Source: an uncultured Myxococcales bacterium (GTDB lineage Bacteria > Myxococcota_A > UBA9042 > DTJE01). Taken from it: 19,133 bases of DNA. The notes under the pieces are model-generated. The model saw only the letters and a program-made list of their open reading frames with translations, was not told where the DNA came from and ran no database searches. A program made the position numbers and the translations under genes. The stretch is taken from NCBI GenBank assembly GCA_937975765.1, contig CALJUR010000011.1:1-19133 (forward strand), written 5' to 3'. This document shows positions 9,201 to 15,298 of this stretch, piece after piece; position 1 is the stretch's first letter; each line of letters starts with the position of its first letter.

Positions 9201-9486
9201 ACTGTCGATCGCGATCGACGAGCCGACCTTCCTGGACCTGGAGATTGCCAGCCTGGCGGGCGGGCTGGTCGGCGCCGAGGATTCGCTGGGCACCCTGATC
9301 CGGGAGCAGTTGATCCCGAAGGTGCTGGAGTCGATGACCGGGAAGGCGCTGGGGTCGTTCCCGATCCCGGAGATCGACCTGTCGGGCATGATCGACGGGC
9401 TGCCCCCGGACACGAAGATCGCGATCGAGATCCGCGAAGTCCTGCGGGACCACGCATACAGCGTGCTGTCCGGCACGGTGAAGTAG
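6205..9486 (+). CDS. Secreted Cys-rich repeat lipoprotein with C-terminal BPI/TULIP-like domain (paralogue 2)
   Basis: This 1093-aa protein is a tandem paralogue of the gene ending at 6164. It has an N-terminal hydrophobic signal with Cys24 (LALLALGGGAC, a weak lipobox), an acidic linker (25-77), Cys-rich units (78-490), a beta-sandwich-like segment (491-575), and the same C-terminal ~500 residues. Shared landmarks include QSYYYSTQWYPVD, MLFLGPEVWDDNDT, VVNGLDVDLDGVLGFLANW, ELGLHDDFFNQVPFAL, DMKLFG, GGLVGAEDSLG and FPIPEIDL. The layout resembles eukaryotic BPI-type lipid-binding proteins; function is inferred only. AAGGAGG (6194-6200) is followed by two ATGs. The second (6208) has the better spacing (7 versus 4 bases), so the true start may be one codon later. 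Its stop codon merges with the ribosome-binding site of the next gene. Confidence 0.9.
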   Translation: MMRSGTAGILATGLALLALGGGACGGGGDPTDTTGTPDLPGDAVEVATDEGAGDETGLRPDVAEEAANPDANGEVPACPDGQACDDGDPCTFGDACRDGECRGTAATGCDDGIACTLDACTAATECTHDVKPGWCLVDGACFEDGQADPSNACQACVTAVASDRFLPDDSLPCDDGNDCTGGDTCHNGACVPGQVSCDDGDPCTNDVCEDGQCVNYALTGAACDDGDPCTGPDTCDSGSCAGAALDCDDGNPCTGDSCSAETGGCVHEFLEGECEDGNLCTVGERCVQGECVAGEDRLDCEDGNPCTDDGCVPAKGCVWLPNTAPCDDGDPCTLGDTCRQNACEAGREPRVCDDENPCTDDSCKAGVGCIAIPNAESCEDGNPCTVGDTCGDGACQSGSGDLNCNDDDPCTDDYCVAGEGCGHWFNTSPCDDGNVCTQGDTCQGDGACKGVVPPDYCADYDMTGNPITCTIDTCSPTEGCKHKVDNRPECRPQIVIDFPPRGATLDTSSVLEGTAKTIRVRGHVDPGVDGLVFPPAMTINGEPVYPSPIDFSFTHDIDSAQGFNPIVVDAIDQRPGLETLKDHLVQSYYYSTQWYPVDAAAPAQSMVPDGLMLFLGPEVWDDNDTGDTDDLATILTLYLQNMNLGAMIPRPATSGTVCLLEVAGHCVTECDYDVYINNVRYSGVAIDLVPMEGGLHLGVTFRNFAADIDIDGCGSPSGNVSASSIRVDADLMITVDAGGTPVITMANTVAVVNGLDVDLDGVLGFLANWILDFFEDDFADTLEDAIRDQIEAIVPKLQEALAGLALNQDFTVPSLIPDGADTTLGLRSVISTFACHVTGCTVGLKATIVAPHGVQHQVLGSIGRAACLSGLPEPVPAYPVGSPVPTVPALELGLHDDFFNQVPFALFWAGVLTLPIPESMLGGVDLSSYNITDLAVSLDLWLPPILSTCNDQAALRLQIGDLGVRIDMKLFGVPVQMQIYASLEAAARLEAVDGANGKELSIAIDEPTFLDLEIASLAGGLVGAEDSLGTLIREQLIPKVLESMTGKALGSFPIPEIDLSGMIDGLPPDTKIAIEIREVLRDHAYSVLSGTVK
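6436..7674 (+). repeat. Coding repeat array: about 13-14 Cys-rich CDDGN-type units
   Basis: The array occupies residues 78-490 of the second lipoprotein, with units starting near Cys 84, 109, 173, 197, 223, 247, 274, 300, 326, 352, 378, 404 and 430, plus a degenerate last unit (CADYDMTGNPITCTIDTC). The KPGWCLVDGACFEDGQADP insert at about 131-172 matches the one in the first paralogue. Unit order and spacing are nearly the same in both genes, so the array was duplicated as a whole rather than expanded separately. Confidence 0.82.
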
Positions 9487-9490
9487 GAGG
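9485..9490 (+). promoter_or_regulatory. Ribosome-binding site overlapping upstream stop codon
   Basis: AGGAGG begins inside the TAG stop of the second lipoprotein gene (9484-9486) and lies six bases before the ATG at 9497. This arrangement fits translational coupling of the second and third Cys-rich genes. Confidence 0.7.
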
Positions 9491-9496
9491 GACCGA

Positions 9497-11731
9497 ATGC
9501 GACGCTACCTGATGACGACCGTGGTGCTGGTGGGCGCGGCGGCGCTGTTCGCCTGCGGAGGCGGCAACGACGACCCGCAGGATGACGGCACGACCGCGGA
9601 GACCGGGGGCGAGGTGCAGGACGTCCCGGCGGACGGCACGCCGGACGTGGAAGGCGACGTCGACCGCGACACGGCGGGCGAGGTGGGTCCCGGCGACACC
9701 GCGGGCGACACCGCGGGCGACACCGCGGGCGACACCGCGGGCGACACGGTTCCGGACGGGGATGCCGTGACGCCCGACACGGCCGGGGACACCAGCCCCG
9801 GCGACACGTCGAAGGACACCGCGACCCCGTGCTGGGAAGGCGACCCGTGCGACGACCGGAACCCGTGCACGTTCGGCGAGACGTGCCAGACGGACGGGAC
9901 GTGTGCCGGGGGCACGACCTACACCTGCGACGACGGGCGCGAGTGCACGAACGACACGTGCGACGGGCTGGGCAACTGCCGGTACACGGTGAAGGCCGAC
10001 GCGTGCCTGGTCAACGGCGTGTGCCGCGCGGCCGAGGAGGCCAACCCGGACAACCCCTGCGAGGCGTGCGTGCCCGGGACGGACCACGGCGCCTGGACGC
10101 CCTCGGCCGAGAACGCGTCCTGCGACCCGTCGGCCTTCCTGCCGCCGTGCAAGATCTCGCTGGGCGGCACCTGCCAGTCCGGCGTGTGCGTCAGCGGCCC
10201 GATGGCCGACAACCCGTGCGACGACTCGAACACCTGCACGAAGGACTCGTGCGACGCGAACACCGGCCTGTGCGTGCACCTGCCGTCCACGGGCGAGGCC
10301 TGCGTGCTGGAGGACAAGTGCAGGATGGGCGCCTGCAACCAGGGCGTGTGCGTCATCCCGGCCGACGCATCCTGCGACGACGGCAACGCCTGCACCGCGG
10401 ACACGTGCGACACGGCGAACGGCTGCATGCACGAACCGCTGTCCGAGATCGCGTGCGACGACCGCAACGAGTGCACCGTGGACGACACGTGCTTCGGCGG
10501 GGAGTGCAGCGGCCTGCCGCGCAACTTCGACGACGGCAACATCTGCACGATCGACGGCTGCGACCCGATCACGGGCCCGTGGTACGACATCGCCGACAAC
10601 ACCTGCTGCGACGGCGGCTTCAGCAAGTGCGACGACGGCAACCCCTGCACGAACGACGATTGCGACCCGGTCACGCTGGCCTGCATCAACACGCCGAACA
10701 CGGCCTCCTGCAACGACGGCAACCTCTGCACCGTCAACGACACGTGCGACCAGGGCTTCTGCAGCGGCTTCGCGAAGAACTGCAACGACGGCAACGCGTG
10801 CACGCTGGATTCCTGCCAGGCCGGCAAGTGCATCCACACCGCGCAGGACGCGATCCCGTGCGACGACGGGCGCGAGTGCTCGACGGGCGACCACTGCCAG
10901 GCCGGCGTATGCGTGGCGGACACGACGGCGTGCGACGTGTGCACCTACACGTTCGCGCCGGCGGTCAGCAAGCTGGTCGAGATGACCATGGTGGACAACG
11001 GGCAGGCGGGCGCCGGCCTGAACCTGGACGAGAACGGGGGCACCTGCGCGCCGCTGGACAACTGCTGCTGCGGCATCGACAACTCGCTGGGGATGATCGC
11101 CGGCATGCAGATGGCGCAGGACGGCATCAAGGAAGCGATGGTGAAGGGCAGCATCATGCTGATGTTCGAGCACCGGGAACTGCGCACCGACGGCGGCCCG
11201 TACACGCTGGCGTTCTACGCCGGCAAGCTGGACCCGGCGAACGCGACGTGCGACTTCATGACCCAGAAATGCCAGTACATCGTCGACAAGGCGATCTTCG
11301 AGGAGTACCCGGACTGCGGGCCGCTGGTCACGCTGGACAACGCCAAGATCATCGGCAACAAGCTGACCGCCGGCGGCAAGGCCTACAAGTTCCCGTTCGA
11401 CCTGCCGCTGATGGAGGGGATGAACCTGCACGTCGACCTCTACTACACGAAGGTCGATGCGACGGTGACGGTGGTAGGCAACCAGATCACCCGCATGACC
11501 GGCATCCTGGGCGGCGCCGTGCCCAAGCAGCAGTTGATCGACGCGGTCAACGCGCTGGACCCGTGGCCGATCGACGAGATCGACCGGGGGACCGTGCTGA
11601 TGTTCATCGGCGAGGGCGACGACGGCCTGGTCTATCCGGACCTGGACTGCGACGGCGACGGCACGCGCGAGTCGGCGTCGATCGGCATCAAGTTCGACGC
11701 GATCGCCGGCACCATCAGCGGCGTGTACTGA
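9497..11731 (+). CDS. Secreted Cys-rich repeat lipoprotein with a distinct C-terminal domain
   Basis: The 744-aa product has a good lipobox (ALFAC, Cys20) and an acidic linker (21-111) with five GDTA/GDT repeats (66-83). Its Cys-rich stalk (112-482) is of the same type as in the two genes upstream, including the equivalent ACLVNGVC insert. The C-terminal ~260 residues differ from the BPI-like heads. They open with a Cys-rich motif (LDNCCCGIDNSLG), continue with beta-rich sequence (KFPFDLPLMEGMNLHVDL), LGGAVPKQQLIDAVNAL and a late acidic loop DLDCDGDG that could bind calcium. I recall similar domains in myxobacterial lipoproteins but know no function. Unit 344 has lost its first Cys (NFDDGN). 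Start and ribosome-binding site are clear, and the gene is coupled to the one before. Confidence 0.88.
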   Translation: MRRYLMTTVVLVGAAALFACGGGNDDPQDDGTTAETGGEVQDVPADGTPDVEGDVDRDTAGEVGPGDTAGDTAGDTAGDTAGDTVPDGDAVTPDTAGDTSPGDTSKDTATPCWEGDPCDDRNPCTFGETCQTDGTCAGGTTYTCDDGRECTNDTCDGLGNCRYTVKADACLVNGVCRAAEEANPDNPCEACVPGTDHGAWTPSAENASCDPSAFLPPCKISLGGTCQSGVCVSGPMADNPCDDSNTCTKDSCDANTGLCVHLPSTGEACVLEDKCRMGACNQGVCVIPADASCDDGNACTADTCDTANGCMHEPLSEIACDDRNECTVDDTCFGGECSGLPRNFDDGNICTIDGCDPITGPWYDIADNTCCDGGFSKCDDGNPCTNDDCDPVTLACINTPNTASCNDGNLCTVNDTCDQGFCSGFAKNCNDGNACTLDSCQAGKCIHTAQDAIPCDDGRECSTGDHCQAGVCVADTTACDVCTYTFAPAVSKLVEMTMVDNGQAGAGLNLDENGGTCAPLDNCCCGIDNSLGMIAGMQMAQDGIKEAMVKGSIMLMFEHRELRTDGGPYTLAFYAGKLDPANATCDFMTQKCQYIVDKAIFEEYPDCGPLVTLDNAKIIGNKLTAGGKAYKFPFDLPLMEGMNLHVDLYYTKVDATVTVVGNQITRMTGILGGAVPKQQLIDAVNALDPWPIDEIDRGTVLMFIGEGDDGLVYPDLDCDGDGTRESASIGIKFDAIAGTISGVY
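9692..9747 (+). repeat. 12-bp tandem repeat (GGCGACACCGCG) encoding Gly-Asp-Thr-Ala
   Basis: Four perfect copies (9692-9739) and a partial fifth (9740-9747) lie in frame in the linker of the third lipoprotein, residues 66 onward. Because the unit is a multiple of three, copy-number changes by slippage would lengthen or shorten the linker without breaking the frame. Confidence 0.95.
9830..10942 (+). repeat. Coding repeat array: Cys-rich CDDGN-type units of the third lipoprotein
   Basis: This array spans residues 112-482. It is more irregular than the two upstream arrays, with units such as CDDSNTCTKDSC, CDDGNACTADTC, CDDRNECTVDDTC and CNDGNLCTVNDTC. One unit has Phe344 where the first Cys belongs, and a CCDGG variant follows. 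It shares the stalk plan of the neighbours but has clearly diverged from them. Confidence 0.8.
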
Positions 11732-11760
11732 GGCGCGCCGCGCGGGGGCCGTCCGGGCCT

Positions 11761-11790
11761 TGTAGGGCGGGGGCCCCGTCCCCCGCCTCC
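11761..11790. repeat. 30-bp REP-like hairpin, copy 1
   Basis: The element begins TGTAGGGCGGGGG and contains 8-bp arms GGCGGGGG (11766-11773) and CCCCCGCC (11780-11787) around a 6-base loop. An identical copy lies at 12261-12290, exactly 500 bp downstream, on the other side of the small repeat-protein gene. It lies 30 bp after the stop of the third lipoprotein gene and could slow or end transcription, though no U-tract follows. GC-rich palindromes beginning TGTAGGG resemble REP elements of other high-GC bacteria; that is from memory. Confidence 0.8.
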
Positions 11791-11814
11791 CGGATCTCCT
11801 ACGGCGAGGTGATC

Positions 11815-12219
11815 ATGCGGACGCACCTGGTCCTGGCCCTGCTGCTGGGCCTGCTGCTGGTCCCCGCCCTGGCGTCGGCCAGCCCCTACATCCGCAAGAG
11901 CGGGTCCATCGTGGCCGAGATCGACGGCCGCTACCTGCGCCAGCGCGGGTCGATCGTCGCCGAGTTCGACGACCGCTACGTGCGCAAGTCCGGCTCGATC
12001 GTGCTGGAGTTCGACGGGCGCTACGTCCGCGAGCGAGGGTCCATCATCGCCGAGATCGACGGCCGCTACCTGCGCAAGCGCGGCTCGATCGAGTGGGAGA
12101 TCGAGGCCAACGGCACCGTCCGTCGCCACGGCTCCATCTTCTACACCGTCGACGACTACACCGACAGCGAGTCCATGAAGCGCAAGGTCGTGGCCTTCCT
12201 GCTGCTGTTCGCGGAATAG
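11815..12219 (+). CDS. Small secreted 15-residue-repeat protein (5-fold beta-flower-like)
   Basis: The 134-aa protein has a signal peptide (LVLALLLGLLLVPALASA) and then about six units of the form YVRKSGSIVLEFDGR (residues 25-114). The fifth has one extra residue and the last is divergent. A hydrophobic tail follows (KRKVVAFLLLFAE). The alternation of GSI.xEID and YVR with a hydrophobic C-terminus recalls 5-fold beta-flower domain proteins of Bacteroidetes; this match is from memory and unproven. No catalytic residues stand out, so a structural or binding role in the envelope is likely. The frame is open far upstream, but only this ATG gives a signal peptide and it has GAGGTG (11806-11811) before it. 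It is flanked by two identical REP-like hairpins. Confidence 0.85.
   Translation: MRTHLVLALLLGLLLVPALASASPYIRKSGSIVAEIDGRYLRQRGSIVAEFDDRYVRKSGSIVLEFDGRYVRERGSIIAEIDGRYLRKRGSIEWEIEANGTVRRHGSIFYTVDDYTDSESMKRKVVAFLLLFAE
11887..12156 (+). repeat. 45-bp coding repeats inside the small secreted protein
   Basis: Six units encode Y-(I/L/V)-R-x-x-G-S-I-x-x-E-(I/F)-(D/E)-x-x. The first four are exactly 45 bp, the fifth is 48 bp, and the sixth is partial and degenerate. Codons differ between units (for example gggtcc, gggtcg, ggctcg), so the array is old or under selection at protein level rather than a recent expansion. Confidence 0.85.
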
Positions 12220-12248
12220 GGCGGGCCGTCCTCCCCGGGACCCTCGCG

Positions 12249-12263
12249 ACACGTCGGACGTGT
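12249..12263. repeat. Short palindrome ACACGTC-G-GACGTGT
   Basis: Seven-base inverted arms surround a single central G, which would fold as five or six pairs with a small loop. It overlaps the start of the second REP-like copy and together they form two stacked hairpins after the small repeat-protein gene. This could end its transcript, but no U-tract follows. Confidence 0.5.
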
Positions 12264-12290
12264 AGGGCGGGGGCCCCGTCCCCCGCCTCC
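12261..12290. repeat. 30-bp REP-like hairpin, copy 2
   Basis: Identical in all 30 bases to 11761-11790, with the same 8-bp arms and 6-base loop. It sits 41 bp after the stop of the small repeat-protein gene and 75 bp before the next gene. The flanking bases differ between the copies apart from a few shared bases. Confidence 0.8.
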
Positions 12291-12309
12291 GGACGCCCCT
12301 GATTCGTCC

Positions 12310-12338
12310 TTCCTTCCATGCCCCTTTCGCGCTAGGAT
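12310..12338 (+). promoter_or_regulatory. Weak promoter candidate for the kinase/fibre gene cluster
   Basis: GCTAGGAT contains a -10-like TAGGAT (12333-12338), and TTCCTT (12310-12315) lies 17 bases upstream as a poor -35. It is just after the hairpins and 27 bases before the start at 12366. The -10 shares the TAG..T pattern of the better candidate at 2624. No other promoter-like site was seen in this 146-bp gap. Confidence 0.3.
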
Positions 12339-12365
12339 GCCGCCAAGTCCCAATCGGGTGATTGC

Positions 12366-13721
12366 ATGCGTGGATGGGCTTTGTCCCTGCCGACGCTGGT
12401 GGTGCTGCTGCAAGGAAACCTCGCTTCGGCAACGCCGACCCTCGGCTTCAACGGCGTCCTTTTCCACGAGGGCGACTGCACCGGCTTCTGCGGCACGCAG
12501 CCCATCGACCTGTCGTTCCTGTACTTCGATGCCCAAGAGAACGGGAATGCCGTCGGGCTGGAGATGGCCCGCCCCGGCGTGCCCGTCGGCAACGGCTACT
12601 ACCACGTGGAACTCGACGCTCCCGCAGCCGGAGCCGGCTGGCTTCAGGTCTCGGCGGATCTGGACGGTACGGGCCCGAAGGCCATCGGCGACCGCATCGC
12701 GTTGGCTTCCGCGGTGCCCTACGCGCTGGAGGCCGGCACCGTCGGCGGCCAGACCCCCGCCGTGATCCAGGCCGAGGTCGACCGGAAGATCGCGCCGGTG
12801 CAGTTGATGGCAGCCGGCGTGCCGGTCGCGAACTGCGGGCTGGAGGTCATCGCGAACGCCGACGTCAACCATCTGCGGGTGACCGACGAGGATGGCTTGA
12901 CGCTGTCTCCTGAGTCGCCCTGCCTGGTCCGGTTGCCGGTCGCGGACGACAAGGGGAACAACAGCGGCCGGGTGAAGACCATTGCCTTCTCCTCCGACGT
13001 GCTGCTGATCGGGGGAAACGGCGCCCAGATGAGCGGGAACACCTTCGGAGTCAACTGGGCGAACATGAACGTTCCCTTCTTCCTTTATGCGTGCACGCAA
13101 GATGGGACCTCCGGGAACAGCGCTTTTGCCATCGGCAGGTACCCCGTCGTCAACGCCCTGCCTGCCAGCCTCTGCACGGCATCCGGCGGCAAGGCCTGCA
13201 ACGATCCTGAGTCGGTGATGCTGTTGAACTCGACGGACATCGCCAACTGGGCCGCCAAGCCCTGTGTGACGGTTGGTTCGTTCCGTGCCTTGCTGGACGG
13301 TTCGACGTGGTACATCTCCGCCCTGAACTGGGAGGACGGGATCGGCAAGCGCACCAACGGGATGACGGAGTGGTTCTCCTATCGCGGCCGGTTGACTCGC
13401 GCGGTGAACATCGACAATGTCGATTCGGCCTGGGACGGCTCCTATCGGCTGATTGGTACCTCCGTGGAGATTGGCTTCGTCGCCAGCTTCAAGACCGGTT
13501 CGAACACCATCGAATCCATCCTGGAATTGACCCAACCCTATCCCTCCAGGGATGCGACCACGGACTGTTTCTACCGGCAGGGCGCTGTCTCGGCTGATAA
13601 GCCTCCGTTTCCGGTGGTGATTACGAACGAGTGCCCAGGCTACTGGGAATTCCATTGGTATCCGACTTCAAACGAGGCGGCCAAACAGTTTTCAGCGAAG
13701 TTCTCCTATCGCATCCAATAA
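12366..13721 (+). CDS. Secreted protein with fibre-type N-terminal module, C-terminus unknown
   Basis: The 451-aa product has a signal peptide (1-22, cut near ASA). Residues 23-125 form a module shared with two genes downstream: LGFNGVLFHEGDC, SFLYFDAQENG, GNGYYHVELDAP, GWLQVSADLDG and ASAVPYALEAG. In many bacteria this module heads surface or tail-fibre-like proteins. The remainder (about 130-451) is not recognised. It is rich in Trp, Tyr, Asn and Gly (LNWEDGIGKRTNG, YWEFHWYPTSNE) with several Cys, and looks like an extracellular beta-rich domain. Codon use is visibly less GC-rich at wobble positions than in the Cys-rich genes. The ATG has only a weak GGGTGA upstream. Its TAA stop overlaps the AAGGGA ribosome-binding site of the kinase gene, which suggests coupling. 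Confidence 0.85.
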   Translation: MRGWALSLPTLVVLLQGNLASATPTLGFNGVLFHEGDCTGFCGTQPIDLSFLYFDAQENGNAVGLEMARPGVPVGNGYYHVELDAPAAGAGWLQVSADLDGTGPKAIGDRIALASAVPYALEAGTVGGQTPAVIQAEVDRKIAPVQLMAAGVPVANCGLEVIANADVNHLRVTDEDGLTLSPESPCLVRLPVADDKGNNSGRVKTIAFSSDVLLIGGNGAQMSGNTFGVNWANMNVPFFLYACTQDGTSGNSAFAIGRYPVVNALPASLCTASGGKACNDPESVMLLNSTDIANWAAKPCVTVGSFRALLDGSTWYISALNWEDGIGKRTNGMTEWFSYRGRLTRAVNIDNVDSAWDGSYRLIGTSVEIGFVASFKTGSNTIESILELTQPYPSRDATTDCFYRQGAVSADKPPFPVVITNECPGYWEFHWYPTSNEAAKQFSAKFSYRIQ

Positions 13722-13730
13722 GGGACGATC

Positions 13731-15287
13731 ATGCGCATCTGCCCCGAGTGCCAGCGTTCCACGGACCTGCTGACCTGCCCGCACGATGGCACGCCCACGA
13801 TCGACGAGACCCTGCTGCGCGAGACCGCCGACCCGCTGCTGGGCACCGAACTGGCCGGGCGCTTCCGCCTGCTGGAACCCCTGGGCCGCGGCGGGATGGG
13901 CCGCGTGTACCTGGCCGACCAGATCGCGATGAAGCGTCGCGTGGCGGTGAAAGTCATCCGTGCCGAGACGCTGTCCGAGGTCGGGCACCGCATGGACCTG
14001 GTGCGGCGCTTCCACCGCGAGGCGCTGGCCGCCAGCCGCCTCCACCACCCGAACACCGTGCGGATATTCGACTACGGCAGCACGGACGACGGCCTGCTGT
14101 TCATCGCCATGGAACTTCTGATCGGGCCCACCCTGTCGAAGGTGCTTCGGACGGAGAACCGACTGGCCCCGCGCCGTGCCGCCCACATCGCGGCCCAGGT
14201 CTGCAAGAGCCTGTCCGAGGCGCACCAGGTCGGCATCGTGCACCGCGACCTGAAGCCCGACAACATCATCCTGACCGACGTGGCCGGCGAGGAAGACTTC
14301 GTCAAGGTCCTGGACTTCGGGATCGCCAAGGTCGCCCTGCCCGGGTCGGACTCGGGCCTGACCCACAGCGGCATGGTGATGGGCACGCCCGCCTACATGG
14401 CCCCGGAGCAGGGACGAGCCTCCGACGTCGGGCCGGCCGCGGACATCTACTCGCTGGGCGTGATCCTTTACCACTGCCTGACCGGCCAGCAACTTTTCCC
14501 TGGTGAGACCCCCCTCGAGATCCTGATGAAGCACGCGCAGGACCCCGTCCCGCCGATGGTGGTCGACGGGTTCCCGCCCGACCTGCCTCCTGCGCTGGAG
14601 GCGCTGGTCCGATCGATGCTGGCCAAGCGGGCCCAGGACCGCCCGGGACCTGCGCTGGAGGTGGCTCGTCGGCTGGAGGCCTGTTGCGGCAACGGAAGGG
14701 GCAGGACGGAGTCGCCCGAGGAAGGGGAGCCGACGGTATCCCTGGACACCGTCGTTGTGGAACATCGCGACGGGCCGACGCCCGAAGCCTTCAAGGCGGT
14801 GGCACGACATGGCCGGCGAGGCCGCTGGTTGGCGGCCGGTGTTCTCTTCGCCGGGATCGTGGTGGTCGGCCTCCTGGCCCTGCTGTGGACGGGCTTCCTT
14901 TCCCCATCCCCCGACGAGGCCGCGTCCTCGTCGTACGCAGCGCCGCCTCCGGTCCTTCAGGCCGAGAAGGCGACGCCCCAGCCGGCAACCACCGCCACGC
15001 AGGAAGAAGCGAAGCCCGCTCGGCCTGTTCCGGAATACCCAGCACCCGTTGCCGCTCCGGCTCAAGCCACGGCGCCGGCAACCGTCACCCCCGCTCCAAC
15101 GCCGGTTCCCGTTCCTCCTGCCCCCAAGCCCCCGAAGCCCGCGCCAGCGACCACTTCCACGAAGCCAGCCTCTCCCCCGGGGAAGTTGCCGCCCTGCTCC
15201 GCTCTGAAGTGCCCTTTCACGCGCGACTGCATCGGCCCAGACGGCTTGAGGACGAAGGGCGACGACTACTGTCTGCCGGTGTTCTGA
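13731..15287 (+). CDS. Transmembrane Ser/Thr protein kinase (Hanks type) with extracellular Cys tail
   Basis: The 518-aa protein phosphorylates Ser/Thr on unknown targets. Residues 4-18 hold a zinc-ribbon-like half (CPECQRS...CPHDG). The kinase domain (about 44-315) has all key residues: GRGGMGRVY (52-60), Lys74 in AVKV, Glu97, HRDLKPDN (Asp173, Asn178), DFGIAK (Asp195), GTPAYMAPE (218-226). A single membrane helix follows (about 366-388), then a Pro/Ala-rich extracellular linker (400-488) and a short C-terminal domain with four Cys (489, 494, 500, 514). All catalytic residues are intact, so it should be active. This architecture is common in Myxococcota. It starts nine bases after the previous gene, and its TGA overlaps a downstream in-frame ATG, indicating one transcript with the secreted proteins. 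The outside tail is a likely sensor (inference). Confidence 0.94.
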   Translation: MRICPECQRSTDLLTCPHDGTPTIDETLLRETADPLLGTELAGRFRLLEPLGRGGMGRVYLADQIAMKRRVAVKVIRAETLSEVGHRMDLVRRFHREALAASRLHHPNTVRIFDYGSTDDGLLFIAMELLIGPTLSKVLRTENRLAPRRAAHIAAQVCKSLSEAHQVGIVHRDLKPDNIILTDVAGEEDFVKVLDFGIAKVALPGSDSGLTHSGMVMGTPAYMAPEQGRASDVGPAADIYSLGVILYHCLTGQQLFPGETPLEILMKHAQDPVPPMVVDGFPPDLPPALEALVRSMLAKRAQDRPGPALEVARRLEACCGNGRGRTESPEEGEPTVSLDTVVVEHRDGPTPEAFKAVARHGRRGRWLAAGVLFAGIVVVGLLALLWTGFLSPSPDEAASSSYAAPPPVLQAEKATPQPATTATQEEAKPARPVPEYPAPVAAPAQATAPATVTPAPTPVPVPPAPKPPKPAPATTSTKPASPPGKLPPCSALKCPFTRDCIGPDGLRTKGDDYCLPVF

Positions 15288-15288
15288 T

Positions 15289-15293
15289 GGAGG
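15289..15293 (+). promoter_or_regulatory. Ribosome-binding site that fixes the start of the PEGA-protein gene
   Basis: GGAGG lies just after the kinase stop codon and five bases before the ATG at 15299. An ATG at 15287 overlaps the kinase stop (TGATG) in the same frame but has no ribosome-binding site at a workable distance, so 15299 is preferred. Confidence 0.65.
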
Positions 15294-15298
15294 TGTGG

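Noticed and set aside
9813..9870. EF-hand or thrombospondin type 3 calcium loops in the Asp-rich repeats.
   Set aside because: The Asp residues follow Cys in CDDGxxCT units and lack the DxDxDG spacing. Only the late DLDCDGDG loop of the third lipoprotein looks plausible for calcium.
12249..12290. A Rho-independent terminator after the small repeat-protein gene.
   Set aside because: Stable hairpins are present but no run of T follows, and the identical hairpin recurs 500 bp upstream, so REP-like repeat is the better call.
14684..15298. Longer start for the PEGA-protein frame, overlapping the kinase gene.
   Set aside because: The extension overlaps confirmed kinase coding sequence. The ATG at 15299 has its own GGAGG and is followed by a signal peptide.
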